Positions 1 to 9,600 of a stretch of DNA of 64,000 bases are shown one piece after another. A model generated the notes under the pieces. The model searched no databases. It saw nothing but the letters and a program-made list of their open reading frames with translations, and was not told the DNA's origin. The translations under genes and the position numbers were made by a program. The DNA comes from Eledone cirrhosa (taxonomy: Eukaryota > Mollusca > Cephalopoda > Octopoda > Eledonidae), in NCBI GenBank assembly GCA_964016885.1, contig OZ024740.1, positions 206,952,469-207,016,468 of the forward strand. Reading direction: 5' to 3'. The number at the start of each line of letters is the position of its first letter. Position 1 is the stretch's first letter.

Positions 1-207
1 AAAAGAGATAACAAAAAAAATGGAGAATCAGATGAGAGACAAGAAGAAAAAGAGAAGTGTAGAGAAAAGGAGTGAAAGGTGAAATAAAAGAAAAGGTGAG
101 AGAAAAGAAAAGGATGAGGAAATAGAAAAAGTGAAAAGGAAGGGGTGTGTAAATAAATTGAAAGATCAAAAAGTAATTTAAACAAAAGAAAACAACAGAA
201 ATAATAT
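1..207. other. Purine-rich flank downstream of the RING-NHL gene
   Basis: An A/G-rich stretch (about 1-180) of low complexity with no coding frame. It lies 3' of the minus-strand RING-NHL gene and just past its poly(A) signal. I see nothing else in it. Confidence 0.6.
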
Positions 208-213
208 TTTATT
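208..213 (-). promoter_or_regulatory. Poly(A) signal of the RING-NHL gene
   Basis: The plus strand reads tttatt, which is AATAAA on the minus strand. It starts 23 nt past the TAA stop at 239-237. That is a short but workable 3' UTR distance and supports 237-844 being the terminal exon. Confidence 0.55.
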
Positions 214-236
214 CAAATATTGATACTAATAATAAT

Positions 237-844
237 TTAAACTTCTTCTGGATTCCATTGATATATTCTGATTTCAGCAAATTTATCTCCAGTCAGGAGA
301 ACAACAATATTATTATATCTATCAACAGCAACATTAAATGGAGAAACATTTTGACCAATTCGGAAAGTATCATATACAGGGAATCCAAGAGATCGACCTT
401 TTGGACTGAACACTTGAACTCTGTAATTTCCAAAGTCAGCAACAATGATATTGTTGTTTTCATCTGTACAAACTCCCATTGGTTTAAATAACATACCCTT
501 GTCCTTTCCTTTCTGACCATATTTGGCTTTAAATTTCCCATCTTTACTGAACATTTTTATACAATTATTGCCAAAATCAGAGACAATAATTTGGGATTTT
601 TGATTTGTAGTAACGAAATAAGGTTTGATGAAGTTCACATTGCCAGAACCTTTCCATCCGAATTTCTGCGAAAGTTTACCTTCTTCTGTAAATGTGTAGA
701 CACAGTCATTTTCCAAGCTTGTCACAATGGCGTAACCTTCACGATTCACAGCAACACCACTAGGATGAGCATATTGAAAATGAAGCCCAGTATATTGAGA
801 GATTAAATGGCCTTCCATATCATAGGAGTGCATGATAGATTTAT
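237..844 (-). CDS. RING-NHL protein, exon 3 (C-terminal NHL propeller blades)
   Basis: Terminal exon of a three-exon gene. On the minus strand the acceptor is a T-rich tract ending TTTTATAG just above 844. The exon opens with AT, which completes a GAT (Asp) codon with the G left by exon 2. It encodes about four NHL-type blades, each with the pattern P-x-G-V/I-x-V/T-(5-8)-I-V-V-x-D-x-x-N-x-x-V-x-V/M-F-(S)-x-x-G-x; examples are IIVSDFGNNCIKMFS and IIVADFGNYRVQVFS. The frame ends at TAA 239-237. With the two blades in exon 2 this gives about six, the usual number for a closed NHL beta-propeller. In TRIM-NHL proteins such propellers bind RNA or protein substrates. Start and stop are set by splicing and frame; function here is inferred from the family. 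Confidence 0.85.
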
Positions 845-910
845 CTATAAAAGTAGAAATAAAATATCAAATTAAACAATAATATTAACACAAATGTATT
901 CATGTTGTTA
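845..910 (-). other. RING-NHL intron 2, acceptor-proximal part
   Basis: The intron between exons 2 and 3 runs 845-3866 (3,022 bp). This part carries the pyrimidine tract and acceptor of exon 3. The rest of the intron is itemised below. Confidence 0.7.
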
Positions 911-1043
911 GGTGGTCTATTGGCAGAGTCGTTAGAATGTCAGATAGAATATTTTGTGGTATTTTGACTCTCTTTTCTCTGATTTCAAATCCCGCCAAGG
1001 TCAACTTTGCCTTTCATCCATGGTAGATAAAAATAGTACTGGG
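911..1043 (+). mobile_element. tRNA-derived octopus-type SINE, diverged
   Basis: The head reads ggtggtctattggcagagtc (box A-like), followed by a box B-like gatttcaaatcccgcc and then the family body tcaactttgcctttcatcc. The tail is truncated. Plus orientation. Confidence 0.75.
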
Positions 1044-1280
1044 GATGATTCTTCTTCAATATCTCTCTCTCATTTCCATTCTTTCACTCTCTCTATCCTT
1101 CTCTGGAAGACAGCTGCTGTATTAAGAGACTTGGACAGGAAATATGTTCTGCCAGGTTTAAAAATGCCCTAGAAATGCCATATGTCAATACAGCATCCCT
1201 ACAACTCTCTCAGAAGTTATGGGACCATGCATTGCATGTTACTAGAATTAGTATGGAATTATTCCAACATAATTCAATAT

Positions 1281-1468
1281 AATTGTTTCTACTTTAGGCA
1301 CAAGGCCTGCAATTACCCAGTGCAGTACTGGTACTTTATTTTATCGACCCCGTAAGGATGAAAGGCAAAGTCAACCTTAGCAGGATTTGAACTCAGATCG
1401 TAAAGGGATGTAACTATGCTGGAAAGCATGGCGTCCGACCCTCTACCGATACTGCCAATCCACCGCCC
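1281..1468 (-). mobile_element. tRNA-derived octopus-type SINE, near full length
   Basis: On the minus strand it starts ggcggtggattggcagtat, then the tRNA-like box A and box B (gagttcaaatcc), the body aactttgcctttcatcctta and gtcgataaaataaagtacc, and a tail ending in ctaaagtagaaacaatt. About 190 bp. It serves as a reference copy for this window. Confidence 0.9.
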
Positions 1469-1828
1469 TATATAATTCGATATAATATGTATATATATTT
1501 ATTTTTCAGGTCTAACATTTATCCATCCATCAAGAAAATCTCCCTTCTTTTCCACTTCAATTCATCCATTGTTGGGGCTTTAAACACAGACTTTTATAAG
1601 TTACGAATGTGAATAACTTAATATCACCATGAATCACCATGGATTTTAATGGTGTAGGCCTGTTATTACATTCATAATACAATGAACTTATAGCTATGTC
1701 ATTATTCACTTATCAGACATATATATATCATCATTATCATCTTTTTTCCATGCTAGAATATGCTGGAAGAATTGTCATGTTTTGAGTCAATTAACTAATT
1801 AAGCTAGAATATAATAATTAAACAACAT

Positions 1829-2019
1829 AATTGTTTCTACTATTGGGACAAGGCCAGCAATTACCCAGTACATTACTGGTACTTTATTTTATCGACCCCG
1901 TAAGGATGAAAGGCAAAGTTAACCTCGGCGGAATTTGAACTCAGAATGGCAAGAGCCGTAACTCTATGCGTCAAAAGCAAGGCGTCCGGCCCTCTACCGA
2001 TACTGCCAATTCACCGCCC
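1829..2019 (-). mobile_element. tRNA-derived octopus-type SINE, near full length
   Basis: Same structure as the 1281-1468 copy: tRNA head at the high-coordinate end, body with gtcgataaaataaagtacc, and a tail at 1829. Confidence 0.9.
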
Positions 2020-2329
2020 TTTAAATTAAACAACATAATACCAAGTAATATCACTAGGGAGGGAAGATCAGTACCTATTATTTTTCAAGGGCCTCAGAGA
2101 TTGGTGGGGGCAGGGAGGGAGACAGGAAGGAAGTAATTCTAAAACTAGGGCCTGGTTTAAATGCATGAAACAGCTTGGACTCCACTAAAGTGACTCAAGG
2201 GTTAAGTGATGGGGTTAAAGTAGGAGACAAATTAAGTCTACTACCCAGGAAATCTAATGGACAGAAACTATGAAACCTTGTCAGAGAGTGGTAGACTTAA
2301 TCAAGGTTCTGCTTCTTGTTGCTCTGATG
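2020..2329. other. Intronic DNA, nothing recognised
   Basis: Purine-rich intronic sequence with no recognised gene or repeat. It may include the decayed 5' side of the LINE fragment that follows. Confidence 0.5.
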
Positions 2330-2810
2330 TCTCTATACAAATGCCTGTGTTTGCATAAATGGTGCTAAATTGAAATCATTCAATGTGGGAGTCAGACTCC
2401 ACCAAGGGTGCTTATTGTCACCTCTCCTATTCATTATTTTCATGATCTGGATTGACATGTGCTGCCAGGATAGAAGTGGAATCATGACTGGAAGATGTAG
2501 GATCAGTTGGCTGGGATTTGCAGATGACATGATATTATTTATCTCGACAAAAGATGATTTTTGACTTGCACTTGATAGATTCTATACCGAGTGCTGCATG
2601 GCTGGAATGAAAATCAGTGCTGTGAAGACTGAGACACTCGTCATCTCAAGGAAACTTGCGCAATGCACTCTAGATGTGAATGGAATTCTACTGAAGCAAG
2701 TGGAGAAGTTCAAGTATCTTGGTGCTGTGTTCATGAGTAATGGAAGGCAGGAGGATGAAGTGCAAAAATTGCAGAAGCTGGAGCAGTAATGCACCTGCTT
2801 CAGCATTCAG
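2330..2810 (+). pseudogene. LINE reverse transcriptase fragment (palm region)
   Basis: Two in-frame pieces separated by a TGA (about 2562-2564) encode RT palm motifs. One is a GVRLHQGCLLSPLLF segment (the family's RQGCxLSPxLF box), 30 residues later LGFADDMILF carries the catalytic F-A-D-D box, then comes a thumb-like stretch with KTETLVISRK and FKYLGAVF. The element is truncated at both ends and dead. It differs in sequence from the RTE-type LINE that dominates later in the window, so it belongs to another non-LTR family. Confidence 0.8.
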
Positions 2811-2963
2811 TACCCAGAATGGAGGTAGGTGTAAAAGCGAAACTTGTTATCTTCAATTTGTTATTCATGCCAACACTTACCTATACCTTGATAACTTTGA
2901 TAAGTTTCGACCAGTATTGGCTCAAGCCATGTTTAACTTAATAACACCACCTGGCAAAGTCTT

Positions 2964-3350
2964 TTAAATCAGGATTTGGACACCAAATAGGGCGTTATTG
3001 TTTACAGAGACATATCTGGGTGTAGGAGGTTTATCTGGGATTTCTTGAATGAATTTATGTAAAGACTCTTTGAATTTTATGGGGTCTGTTTCCGTTTTGA
3101 TGTATTTTGGTGCAATGTTGAAGAGAGCAGGATCAATTGAGGTGAAATAATTGTGCTGTATTGTTGTTATGAGATGCAAGTTTGATTTTTGTTGTAGGAT
3201 CAGTTGGCTGGAATTTTTGTTGTGGTCATGAATCTTGGGTAATGACTGAAAGAATACAATCGCAAATACAAGCTCCGAAATGGGCTTCCTCTGAAGCCCA
3301 TTTCGGAGCTTGTATTTGCGATCGTATTCTTTCAGTCTGATAGAGTGCAT
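2964..3350 (-). pseudogene. Possible LINE C-terminal tail fragment
   Basis: A 128-codon minus-strand frame whose second half (YFTSIDPALFNIAPKYIK, then KFKESLHKFIQEIPDKPP) resembles the short C-terminal tail found after the thumb in many non-LTR retrotransposon polyproteins. No catalytic motif is present. The frame's start overlaps the hairpin at 3245-3336. Assignment is tentative. Confidence 0.4.
3245..3336. repeat. Near-perfect hairpin, 43-bp arms and 6-nt loop
   Basis: The arm 3245-3287 is the reverse complement of 3294-3336 with one mismatch (aatcgc against gatcgc). The loop is cctctg. It lies in intron 2 of the RING-NHL gene, so a transcript would form a 43-bp stem. Confidence 0.9.
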
Positions 3351-3866
3351 AGCTCAGAGGTCAAGGAGTTGCTCCAGGTAGAGTTGTTACTTCTCTGAAT
3401 TGAGAGATCACAGCTCTGATATTACGAGTATGTGGTTAGAATGTCCCAGGAAAGAATCACTAGACAGATTTTACAGGAAAAACCAGCTGGCATGTGACAC
3501 AAGGGTAGAACCCGAGCAAAATGGTTGGATAACATCCATGAGATCAGCTGTCTTGCTTGGGGATCCAGCTGGATCAATTGGTGACGGTTGCTTCTGACAA
3601 GACCTGCTGGAATGAGTGTTTGAGGAATCTGCTCCCACATCCCTCCCAGGAATAAGTGGACAAAGAAGAAGAGAAAAAGAAGAGACTGAATCAATCACTC
3701 AATTTAATGGGGTTTTCTAGAAGTGAGTCCATCCTCAGATCATGTCTGAGGATAACTTCTTCCTCCTACCAGTCATAGAAGGAGCCATGAAAAGTGTCTT
3801 TGCTATTGCTTTTCTTCCTCTGATTAAGCAGCTTAAAATAGCATAAAATATAGTAACTGTACTTAC
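3351..3866. other. Intronic DNA near the exon 2 donor
   Basis: Unique-looking intronic sequence with no recognised element. The donor of exon 2 (GTAAGT on the minus strand) is at 3866-3861. Confidence 0.55.
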
Positions 3867-4422
3867 CAGTATTAGACACTGAGGTTAGAATCTGTTGTTT
3901 TGGTAGAATAGCTATGTCATATATGTTACAAGAAGGAACAATCTTTTTAATATATTCACCAAGTGGAGAAAATATGAGAATACGTCCTCCTTTCAGATCT
4001 GATACACATATATTTCCAGCTCTATTAATAGCAATACCATAAGGCTTCTGGAAGTCATTTACATGGCTGCTATATCTACCAAATTTAGCAAGCAGTCCTT
4101 CTGCACAAAAAGGAATTTTAGGAATACATGTTGGAACCTGATCACATAGGTTAGGATATAAATTATAGTTTGGTAGTGGAGCTGAAGGTAATGCACCAGG
4201 CACAGTTGGTAATACACCAGGCACAGTTGGTAATGCACAAGGCACAGTTGGTAATGCACAAGGCACAGTTGGTAATGCACAAGGCACAGTTGGTAATGCA
4301 CAAGGCACAGTTGGTAATGCACAAGGCATAATTGGTAATGAACAAGGCATAGTTGGTAATGGTGGTAATGATACAGGTAGAGTTGGTGGAGTTGATGCAG
4401 GTTCTGGCTGTGTTGAGATTTC
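3867..4422 (-). CDS. RING-NHL protein, exon 2 (heptapeptide array and first NHL blades)
   Basis: Bounded on the minus strand by an acceptor TTTTTCCATTTGTAG just above 4422 and a consensus donor G|GTAAGT at 3867/3866. It starts in phase 0, matching the phase-0 end of exon 1, and is 556 nt long, leaving one G that completes the first codon of exon 3. Order: a Pro/Thr linker, eight tandem heptapeptides (PCALPTV and variants), a short linker YNLYPNLCDQVP, then an NHL blade starting FGRYSSHVNDFQKPYGIAI with ICVSDLKGGRILIF, and a second blade that crosses into exon 3. The array probably acts as a flexible spacer between RING and propeller. No B-box or coiled coil is visible, unlike classical TRIM-NHL proteins. 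A missed exon in the 7-kb intron 1 could change that. Confidence 0.85.
4187..4354 (-). repeat. Coding 21-bp minisatellite (8 units) in exon 2
   Basis: Eight head-to-tail 21-bp units, each giving one heptapeptide: PCSLPIM-like at the start, PCALPTV five times, then PGVLPTV and PGALPSA. The unit length is a multiple of three, so changes in copy number keep the reading frame. The central units are nearly identical, which points to recent turnover. Confidence 0.9.
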
Positions 4423-4532
4423 CTACAAATGGAAAAAGAGAGAGAGGAGAGAATAAAAGTTTTGATTCTTATCATTGAATATTTTCATAAAAGAGAAAAT
4501 AGGAAATAATTTGGTTAATAACAATAACAACA

Positions 4533-5392
4533 GCTACTTCTGATTTTGGGACAAGGCCAGCATTTTGTTATTTTTATATGATGGCGGTGGCAGCGGTAGT
4601 GGTGACAGTGGCGGTGGTGACAGTGGCGGTGGCAGTGGTGGTTGTGTTGGTGGTGGTGGTGATGGTGATGGTGGTTGTGGAGCTGGTGGTGGTGGTGACG
4701 GTGGAGGTGGCAGTGATGGTGGCTGTGCTTGAGTTGGTGGTGACGGTGGTTGTGGTGCTGGTGGTTGTGTTGGTAGTGGTGATGGTGGTGGTGGTGATGG
4801 TGGTTGTGTTGGTGGTGGTGGTGGGGCTGGTGGTTGTGTTGGTGGTGTTGACGGTGGTTGTGGAGCTGGTGGTTGTGTTGGTGGTGGTGACGGTGGTTGT
4901 GGAGCTGGTGGTTGTGTTGGTGGTGGTGACGGTGGTTGTGGAGCTGGTGGTGGTGATGGTGGTTGTGCTTGAGTTGGTGGTGGAAGTTAAGGTGGAGGTT
5001 GTGTTGGTGATGGTGAAGGTGGTTGTGGAGTTGATGGCTGTGTTGGTAGTGGTGATGGTGGTGGTGATGGTGGTTGTGTTGGTGGTGGTGGTGGTGGGGC
5101 TGGTGGTTGTGTTGGTGGTGGGGCTGGTGGTGGTGGTGGGGCTGGTGGTTGTGTTGGTGGTGGTGACAGTAGTTGTGGAGCTGGTGGTTGTGTTGGTGGT
5201 GGTGATGGTGGTTGTGCTTGAGTTGGTGGTGGGGGAAGTTAAGGTGGAGGTTGTGGTGGGGGATTACATTGTCCTGGATACTTGATTTGTGTCTTATTTT
5301 ACCAATTCTAAAAGAATGAAAATCAAAGTTGACCTTGGTGGAATTTGATCTCAGGATGTAAAGTGTTGGTGTAAACACCACAAGGCATTTTA
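4533..5392 (-). mobile_element. SINE split by an internal minisatellite
   Basis: SINE tail sequence (ttctgattttgggacaaggc) at 4533-4562 and SINE body (tgaaaatcaaagttgacctt, then a box B-like aatttgatctcagg) at 5300-5392 flank a 680-bp GGT-rich array. The two halves together look like one old minus-strand SINE copy. Confidence 0.6.
4578..5262. repeat. GGT/GTG-rich minisatellite with higher-order units
   Basis: An imperfect array of ggt, gat and tgt triplets organised in longer blocks such as ggtggttgtggagctggtgg repeated every about 48-60 bp. Long frames here translate only to His/Gln/Asn or Val runs and are not genes. The array sits in intron 1 of the RING-NHL gene, which covers 4423-11436. 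Confidence 0.85.
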
Positions 5393-5435
5393 TTTGATGA
5401 TCTAACAACAATAATAAAAACAATAATAATAAAAA

Positions 5436-5650
5436 TGGTTTCTGATTTAGGCACAAGGCCAGCAATTTGAAGGGAAGGGGAAAGTCAATTAAATCGACCC
5501 CAGTGTGTTACTGGTACTTTATTTTCTCAACCCGATAAGGATGAAAGGCAAAGCTAACCTCGACAGGTTTTGAACACAGAACGTAAAGGGAAGTAACTAC
5601 GTTGCAAAGCATATTGTCCGAGGCACACCGATTCTGCCAATCCACTGCCC
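5436..5650 (-). mobile_element. SINE, subfamily with a central insert
   Basis: Like the other SINE copies, but the tail reads tttaggcacaaggccagcaa and it carries an extra aagggaaggggaaagtcaat segment next to it. This insert marks a second subfamily in the window. Confidence 0.85.
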
Positions 5651-5666
5651 TAACAATAATAATAAT

Positions 5667-5803
5667 AATTGTTTCTACTTTTGGCACAAGGCCAGCAATT
5701 ACCCAATGCATTACTGGTACTTTATTCTATCGACCCCGGAAGGATGAAAGGCAAAGTTAACCTCGGCGGGATTTGAACTCAGATCATACAGGGAGGTAAC
5801 TCT
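5667..5803 (-). mobile_element. SINE, 5'-truncated
   Basis: Tail and body are intact up to the box B-like region. The tRNA head is missing beyond 5803. It directly follows the preceding SINE after an AAT run. Confidence 0.85.
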
Positions 5804-5815
5804 AATAATAATAAT

Positions 5816-5950
5816 GAGTGAAACACATAGGAGGGCAACAAGGGAAGGAAAGGGGTTAAGCCTGAATAAAAATTGTTCAGTATAAGAGTGAAATACATAG
5901 GAGGGCAACAAGGGAGAGAAAGGGGTTAATATTTAATAAAGGTGGGTTCA
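5816..5950. repeat. Two-copy direct repeat of about 70 bp
   Basis: The segments starting gagtgaaacacataggaggg (about 5816) and gagtgaaatacataggaggg (about 5886) repeat one after the other, each ending near aaaggggttaa. Origin unknown. Confidence 0.75.
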
Positions 5951-6416
5951 GCAATAATATTAAGAAAAAAAAGGGTAATAATAAAGAAAACTAAAAGAAG
6001 GGAACAAGAAAATGATCCCCCAAAATAGGGGAGAAACAACAGAGTGATTCAGGGTACCTAAAATAAAATCATGGATTACTCTAACATGTCAAATGCAATG
6101 TCTTCTCTTAAATAATAATTATTTCTAACATAAACACATGGCCAGGAATTTGAGGAAAGGGGTTAGTGGATTATACTGCCACCAATACTTGATAAATAAT
6201 TCATTTATTAAACCAAGAAAAATGAAAGGTAAATGTGGCCTGGTTTTAGTTTAGTCGTATATTGTTTAATAGTTCTACACATGACATAGTTTACTTTTAA
6301 TCAGCTCCTATCATAAGATATGACAAATGTAGAAAAAAGTGTATCATCATTATTGCTAAATTTACAAACTGATAAAATACACACTTATCTTTCTCTTACA
6401 CATATTAAAATAAACC
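5951..6416. other. Intronic DNA with a very diverged SINE
   Basis: Mostly unrecognised A-rich DNA. About 6113-6243 resembles a decayed SINE (atttctaacataaacacatgg, later aaaaatgaaaggtaaatgtg). Nothing else is supported. Confidence 0.45.
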
Positions 6417-6575
6417 TTAACGTGTTTTTAAAACATTCACATTACTCTATATTTACTATTATATTTTCATGGTAAAGCTTTACCTCACATAATTATCTCA
6501 CATAATATCGAAGCTATGAGATTTTGATATTATTTATTTTGAGAACAATACCTTAACATCAGTATGAGTGGCTGA
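6417..6575. mobile_element. piggyBac-like MITE remnant
   Basis: Shares its body (acattactctatatttacta, then ttgatattatttattttgag) with the complete copies at 30755-30981 and 62409-62637. The right end is lost and runs into a GAT microsatellite. Confidence 0.7.
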
Positions 6576-6865
6576 TGTCGATGATGATCATCATCATCAT
6601 GATCATGACAATCGTGAGGATGAGGATAATGATGAACGCCAATAATGATGACATAAGGATGACAACAATGATGAAGATGATGATGATAATGAGGGGGGGG
6701 GGGTTAATGATGATGTCAATGATGATGACATGATGATGATGATGACAATGAAGATTATGGAAACAATAACGATAAAGATGATGGTGACAATAATGATGAT
6801 TATGAGGAGGAGGATGACAGTGACAATGATGACAGTGATAATGATGATGACGAAGTTAAGTGATT
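6576..6865. repeat. Degenerate GAT/ATG microsatellite
   Basis: Triplet-based gat/atg tract with interruptions and a run of ten G near 6695. Non-coding. Confidence 0.8.
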
Positions 6866-6875
6866 TATCTAAAAT

Positions 6876-7024
6876 AATTATTTCTACTTTTGGCACAAGA
6901 CCAGCAATTATCCCAGTATATTTCTAGTACTTTATTTTATCGACCCCGTAAGGATGAAAGGCAAAGTTAATCTTGGCGGGATTTGAACTCAGACCATAAA
7001 GGGCCGTAACTCTTTGCTGCAAAT
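6876..7024 (-). mobile_element. SINE, 5'-truncated
   Basis: Tail, body and box B region as in the reference copy. The head is lost after tttgctgcaaa. Confidence 0.85.
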
Positions 7025-7319
7025 TTATGTAATTTCCTTTGTCCAAAGACAATAGCTACTAGTCATTTCAGGATCATCAAGATTATCACTGTTTAACATC
7101 TATTTCCCATACTTGCATGGGTTAGCCAGATTATCAGATAGTGAGGCTAGACTAATCAATCTCTCTTTACTTCTTGAGCCATAACCAGAGCTGCCATGAA
7201 CTCCAGTGGATCCATCCTGATACTATCCATCATGTCCATTGAAGTCGCCTGCCAAGATGAGCTAGATATTCGTGATTTCGAGGGACAAAAGGGGGCGTTT
7301 GGCCTAAATGGGTTGAGAA

Positions 7320-8054
7320 CCTGTGCTATAGATGAATCCATAAAAGAACTAGAGAATAAGTTCTAACTATAGAAACAGAATAAGGAATCAAAAATTCTGA
7401 GAGTAAACTTAGTCAAAACTAAAGTGCTAGCAAGTAAGAAAGAAGATAGGACCCTGATTCCCTCAGGGAAATGGCCCTGCTCAATTTGTAGAAAATGATT
7501 AGGCATAAACTCTATACAATGTATACAAGAGATGTAGTGGGATAACAAGTAGATTAACAGAAAGGGAAGACTTTGTATGCACAGGGGTAACTGAGGGAAA
7601 GAGTGTTAATAATATAAACCTTTTTGAATTAGAGACAGGACCCATAGAAGTGGTTGTGTAGGCATCACAACAAAAAGCACCCAGCCCACACTGTAAAGTG
7701 GTTCTGTAGGCATCACAACAAAAAAGCACACAGTACTCACTGTAAAGTGGTTGCATAGGTGTCATGACAAAAAGTACCCAGCCCACACTGTAAAGAGGTC
7801 ATGGTAGCACCATGTCAAAAAGTGCCTAGCCGACACGGTAAAGTAGTTGTGTAGGTATCATGATAAAATGCACCCAGTACTCACTGTAAATGTAGTTGGC
7901 ATTAGGAAGGGTATTCAGCTATAGAAACCAAGCCAAAAGCAGTTTTGTATGGGCAAGACATGGTCACCTGACCTGGTATTTCTCACAACAGGACAACTCA
8001 TCTTAGCCATGCTAGCATGGAAAAATGGACTTTAAATGGTGATATGATGATGAT
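7320..8054 (+). mobile_element. RTE-type LINE, 5'-truncated and dead
   Basis: Decayed coding sequence related to the LINE at 32585-35832: ELENKF, then KILRVNLVKTKVLASKK, then PSGKWPCSICRK with the first half of the Cys finger. It then moves into a 3' UTR made of repeated aagtggttctgtaggcatca-like units, the conserved ggttggcattaggaagggta-like block and a terminal gatgatgat at about 8046-8054. Confidence 0.8.
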
Positions 8055-8256
8055 ATAAAAATTCAAATAAAACCTTTTTCTTTTGAATTCATAGAATTTC
8101 GATCTATAGCAGATATGTTATTCTTTGATGGATGTTTGATAAGAAGAATAATACCATGATTGTGATGTTGACAATGTTTATTTTACAATTACAATATGTG
8201 ACAGAATTTATCGCTACATTAATTTGCTGGCTAGCTACTTTGAGCTAGCATGAATG
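8055..8256. other. Intronic DNA, nothing recognised
   Basis: A/T-rich sequence leading into the large palindrome. Confidence 0.5.
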
Positions 8257-8913
8257 TGTAGCGGTTGTCTCCCTTGTTTGGATTAACATCTAGACGGGAA
8301 GTAGAACCCTTTCTGTAACTTCTGGTCAGAACCCTATAAAACTAACAACTTTAAGTTCTCACTCTCTCATTGCCCTTTCGGCACCAGGCCAAGAGCCTCT
8401 CATTTGCCTTCCGGCGCCTGGCCTTAGCCAGGCGTCCTCTGCCAGCCGCGTTTGCCTGGCAATCAAAACGGTAACGACTAACTTTGTTTCATTCTATCAT
8501 CTATTTCTTTGACATGTCAACTATACTATCTACCATTGTTAATTAAATATTATACACAAATATAGCGAGGATACTTGGTTGTATGAATGTAACAAAACGA
8601 GGCATGGTTTGTGTGTATAATGTTTAATTAACAATGGTAGATAGTATAGTTGACATGTCAAAGAAATAGATGATAGAATGAAACAAAGTTAGTCGTTACC
8701 GTTTTGATTGCCAGGCAAACGCGGCTGGCAGAGGACGCCTGGCTAAGGCCAGGCGCCGGAAGGCAAATGAGAGGCTCTTGGCCTGGTGCCGAAAGGGCAA
8801 TGAGAGAGTGAGAACTTAAAGTTGATAGTTTTATAGGGTTCTGACCGGAAGTTACAGAAAGGGTTCTACTTCCCGTCTAGATGTTAATTCAAACAAGGGA
8901 GACAACCGCTACA
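8257..8913. repeat. Giant palindrome: about 305-bp arms, 47-bp spacer
   Basis: The arm 8257-8560 is the reverse complement of 8608-8913 with only a few mismatches, for example ttctggtcag against ttccggtcag and ctaacaac against ctatcaac. Both outer ends begin TGTAGCGGTTGTC when read inward, and each arm has a TATAAAAC box about 75 bp in, as in an LTR. It could be two LTR-like ends in inverted orientation or a fold-back transposon. The mismatches argue against a sequencing fold-back artefact. Confidence 0.9.
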
Positions 8914-9600
8914 AATGTATGTATCAATACGACGTTACAATAAAACAGAGAGACGGAAGAATAGATGAATTACTATGTGTGTGTGTCTATTCTTAGCATA
9001 CGTTATTCGTCTCAAGGACTGCTGCTTGATTCGGTCTGCGTGCTGGCTGTCGTCTGGCCGAGAAGGTGAAAGCCATTAAGACCAGGAGAGAGAAAGAGTT
9101 AACCTTAACACGGACTGCTTGCTTCGGTCTCTCTGGTTGCTAAGTTCCTTAAGTCCATGTATTTATAATAATGCTATAGTTAGAAGGATGTGTATATGAG
9201 ATTGATTTATGATCAGCCATGTGGATATCATTTCCCAGGAAGCTGGAGTCACAGGTCAAGTGGTATGTACGTTCATTATCATTGTCTTGACAGAACAATG
9301 GTGGGAACCTTCCAATAATGGGTGGTCCCAAAGGCGAGAAACCTCAGATTCGGTTCCGAATCTTCGCCGGTAAAACATAGGAGTATTCCATTATATATCT
9401 ATTTTCTATTTGACACATCTATCGGTAGCTTTAATTGTATCATACTGTTGAAGCTCAGCATGGTATACATGACTAAACTATATTTTAGTATAATACTGTC
9501 TACCCATATAAATTTAAATAAAATGTCCTGGGGTATAAATTTCTTCATTTAAAAAAGAACTTTGACCTAAAACTCAAAGTAAATGATAAGGTCACATCTG
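8914..9600. other. Right flank of the palindrome, unrecognised
   Basis: It includes an AATAAAAC near 8940 and moderately G/C-rich sequence at about 9000-9140. That would fit the body of an LTR-like element but is not diagnostic. No coding domain found. Confidence 0.4.

Noticed and set aside
1281..1468. Other tRNA-like heads in the abundant SINE.
   Set aside because: Box A/B sequences are present but followed by the SINE body; many copies are truncated or mutated.
4515..5465. 316-codon His/Gln-rich frame and 235-codon Val-rich frame.
   Set aside because: Both come from the GGT/TGT minisatellite in an intron; no domain and no codon bias.
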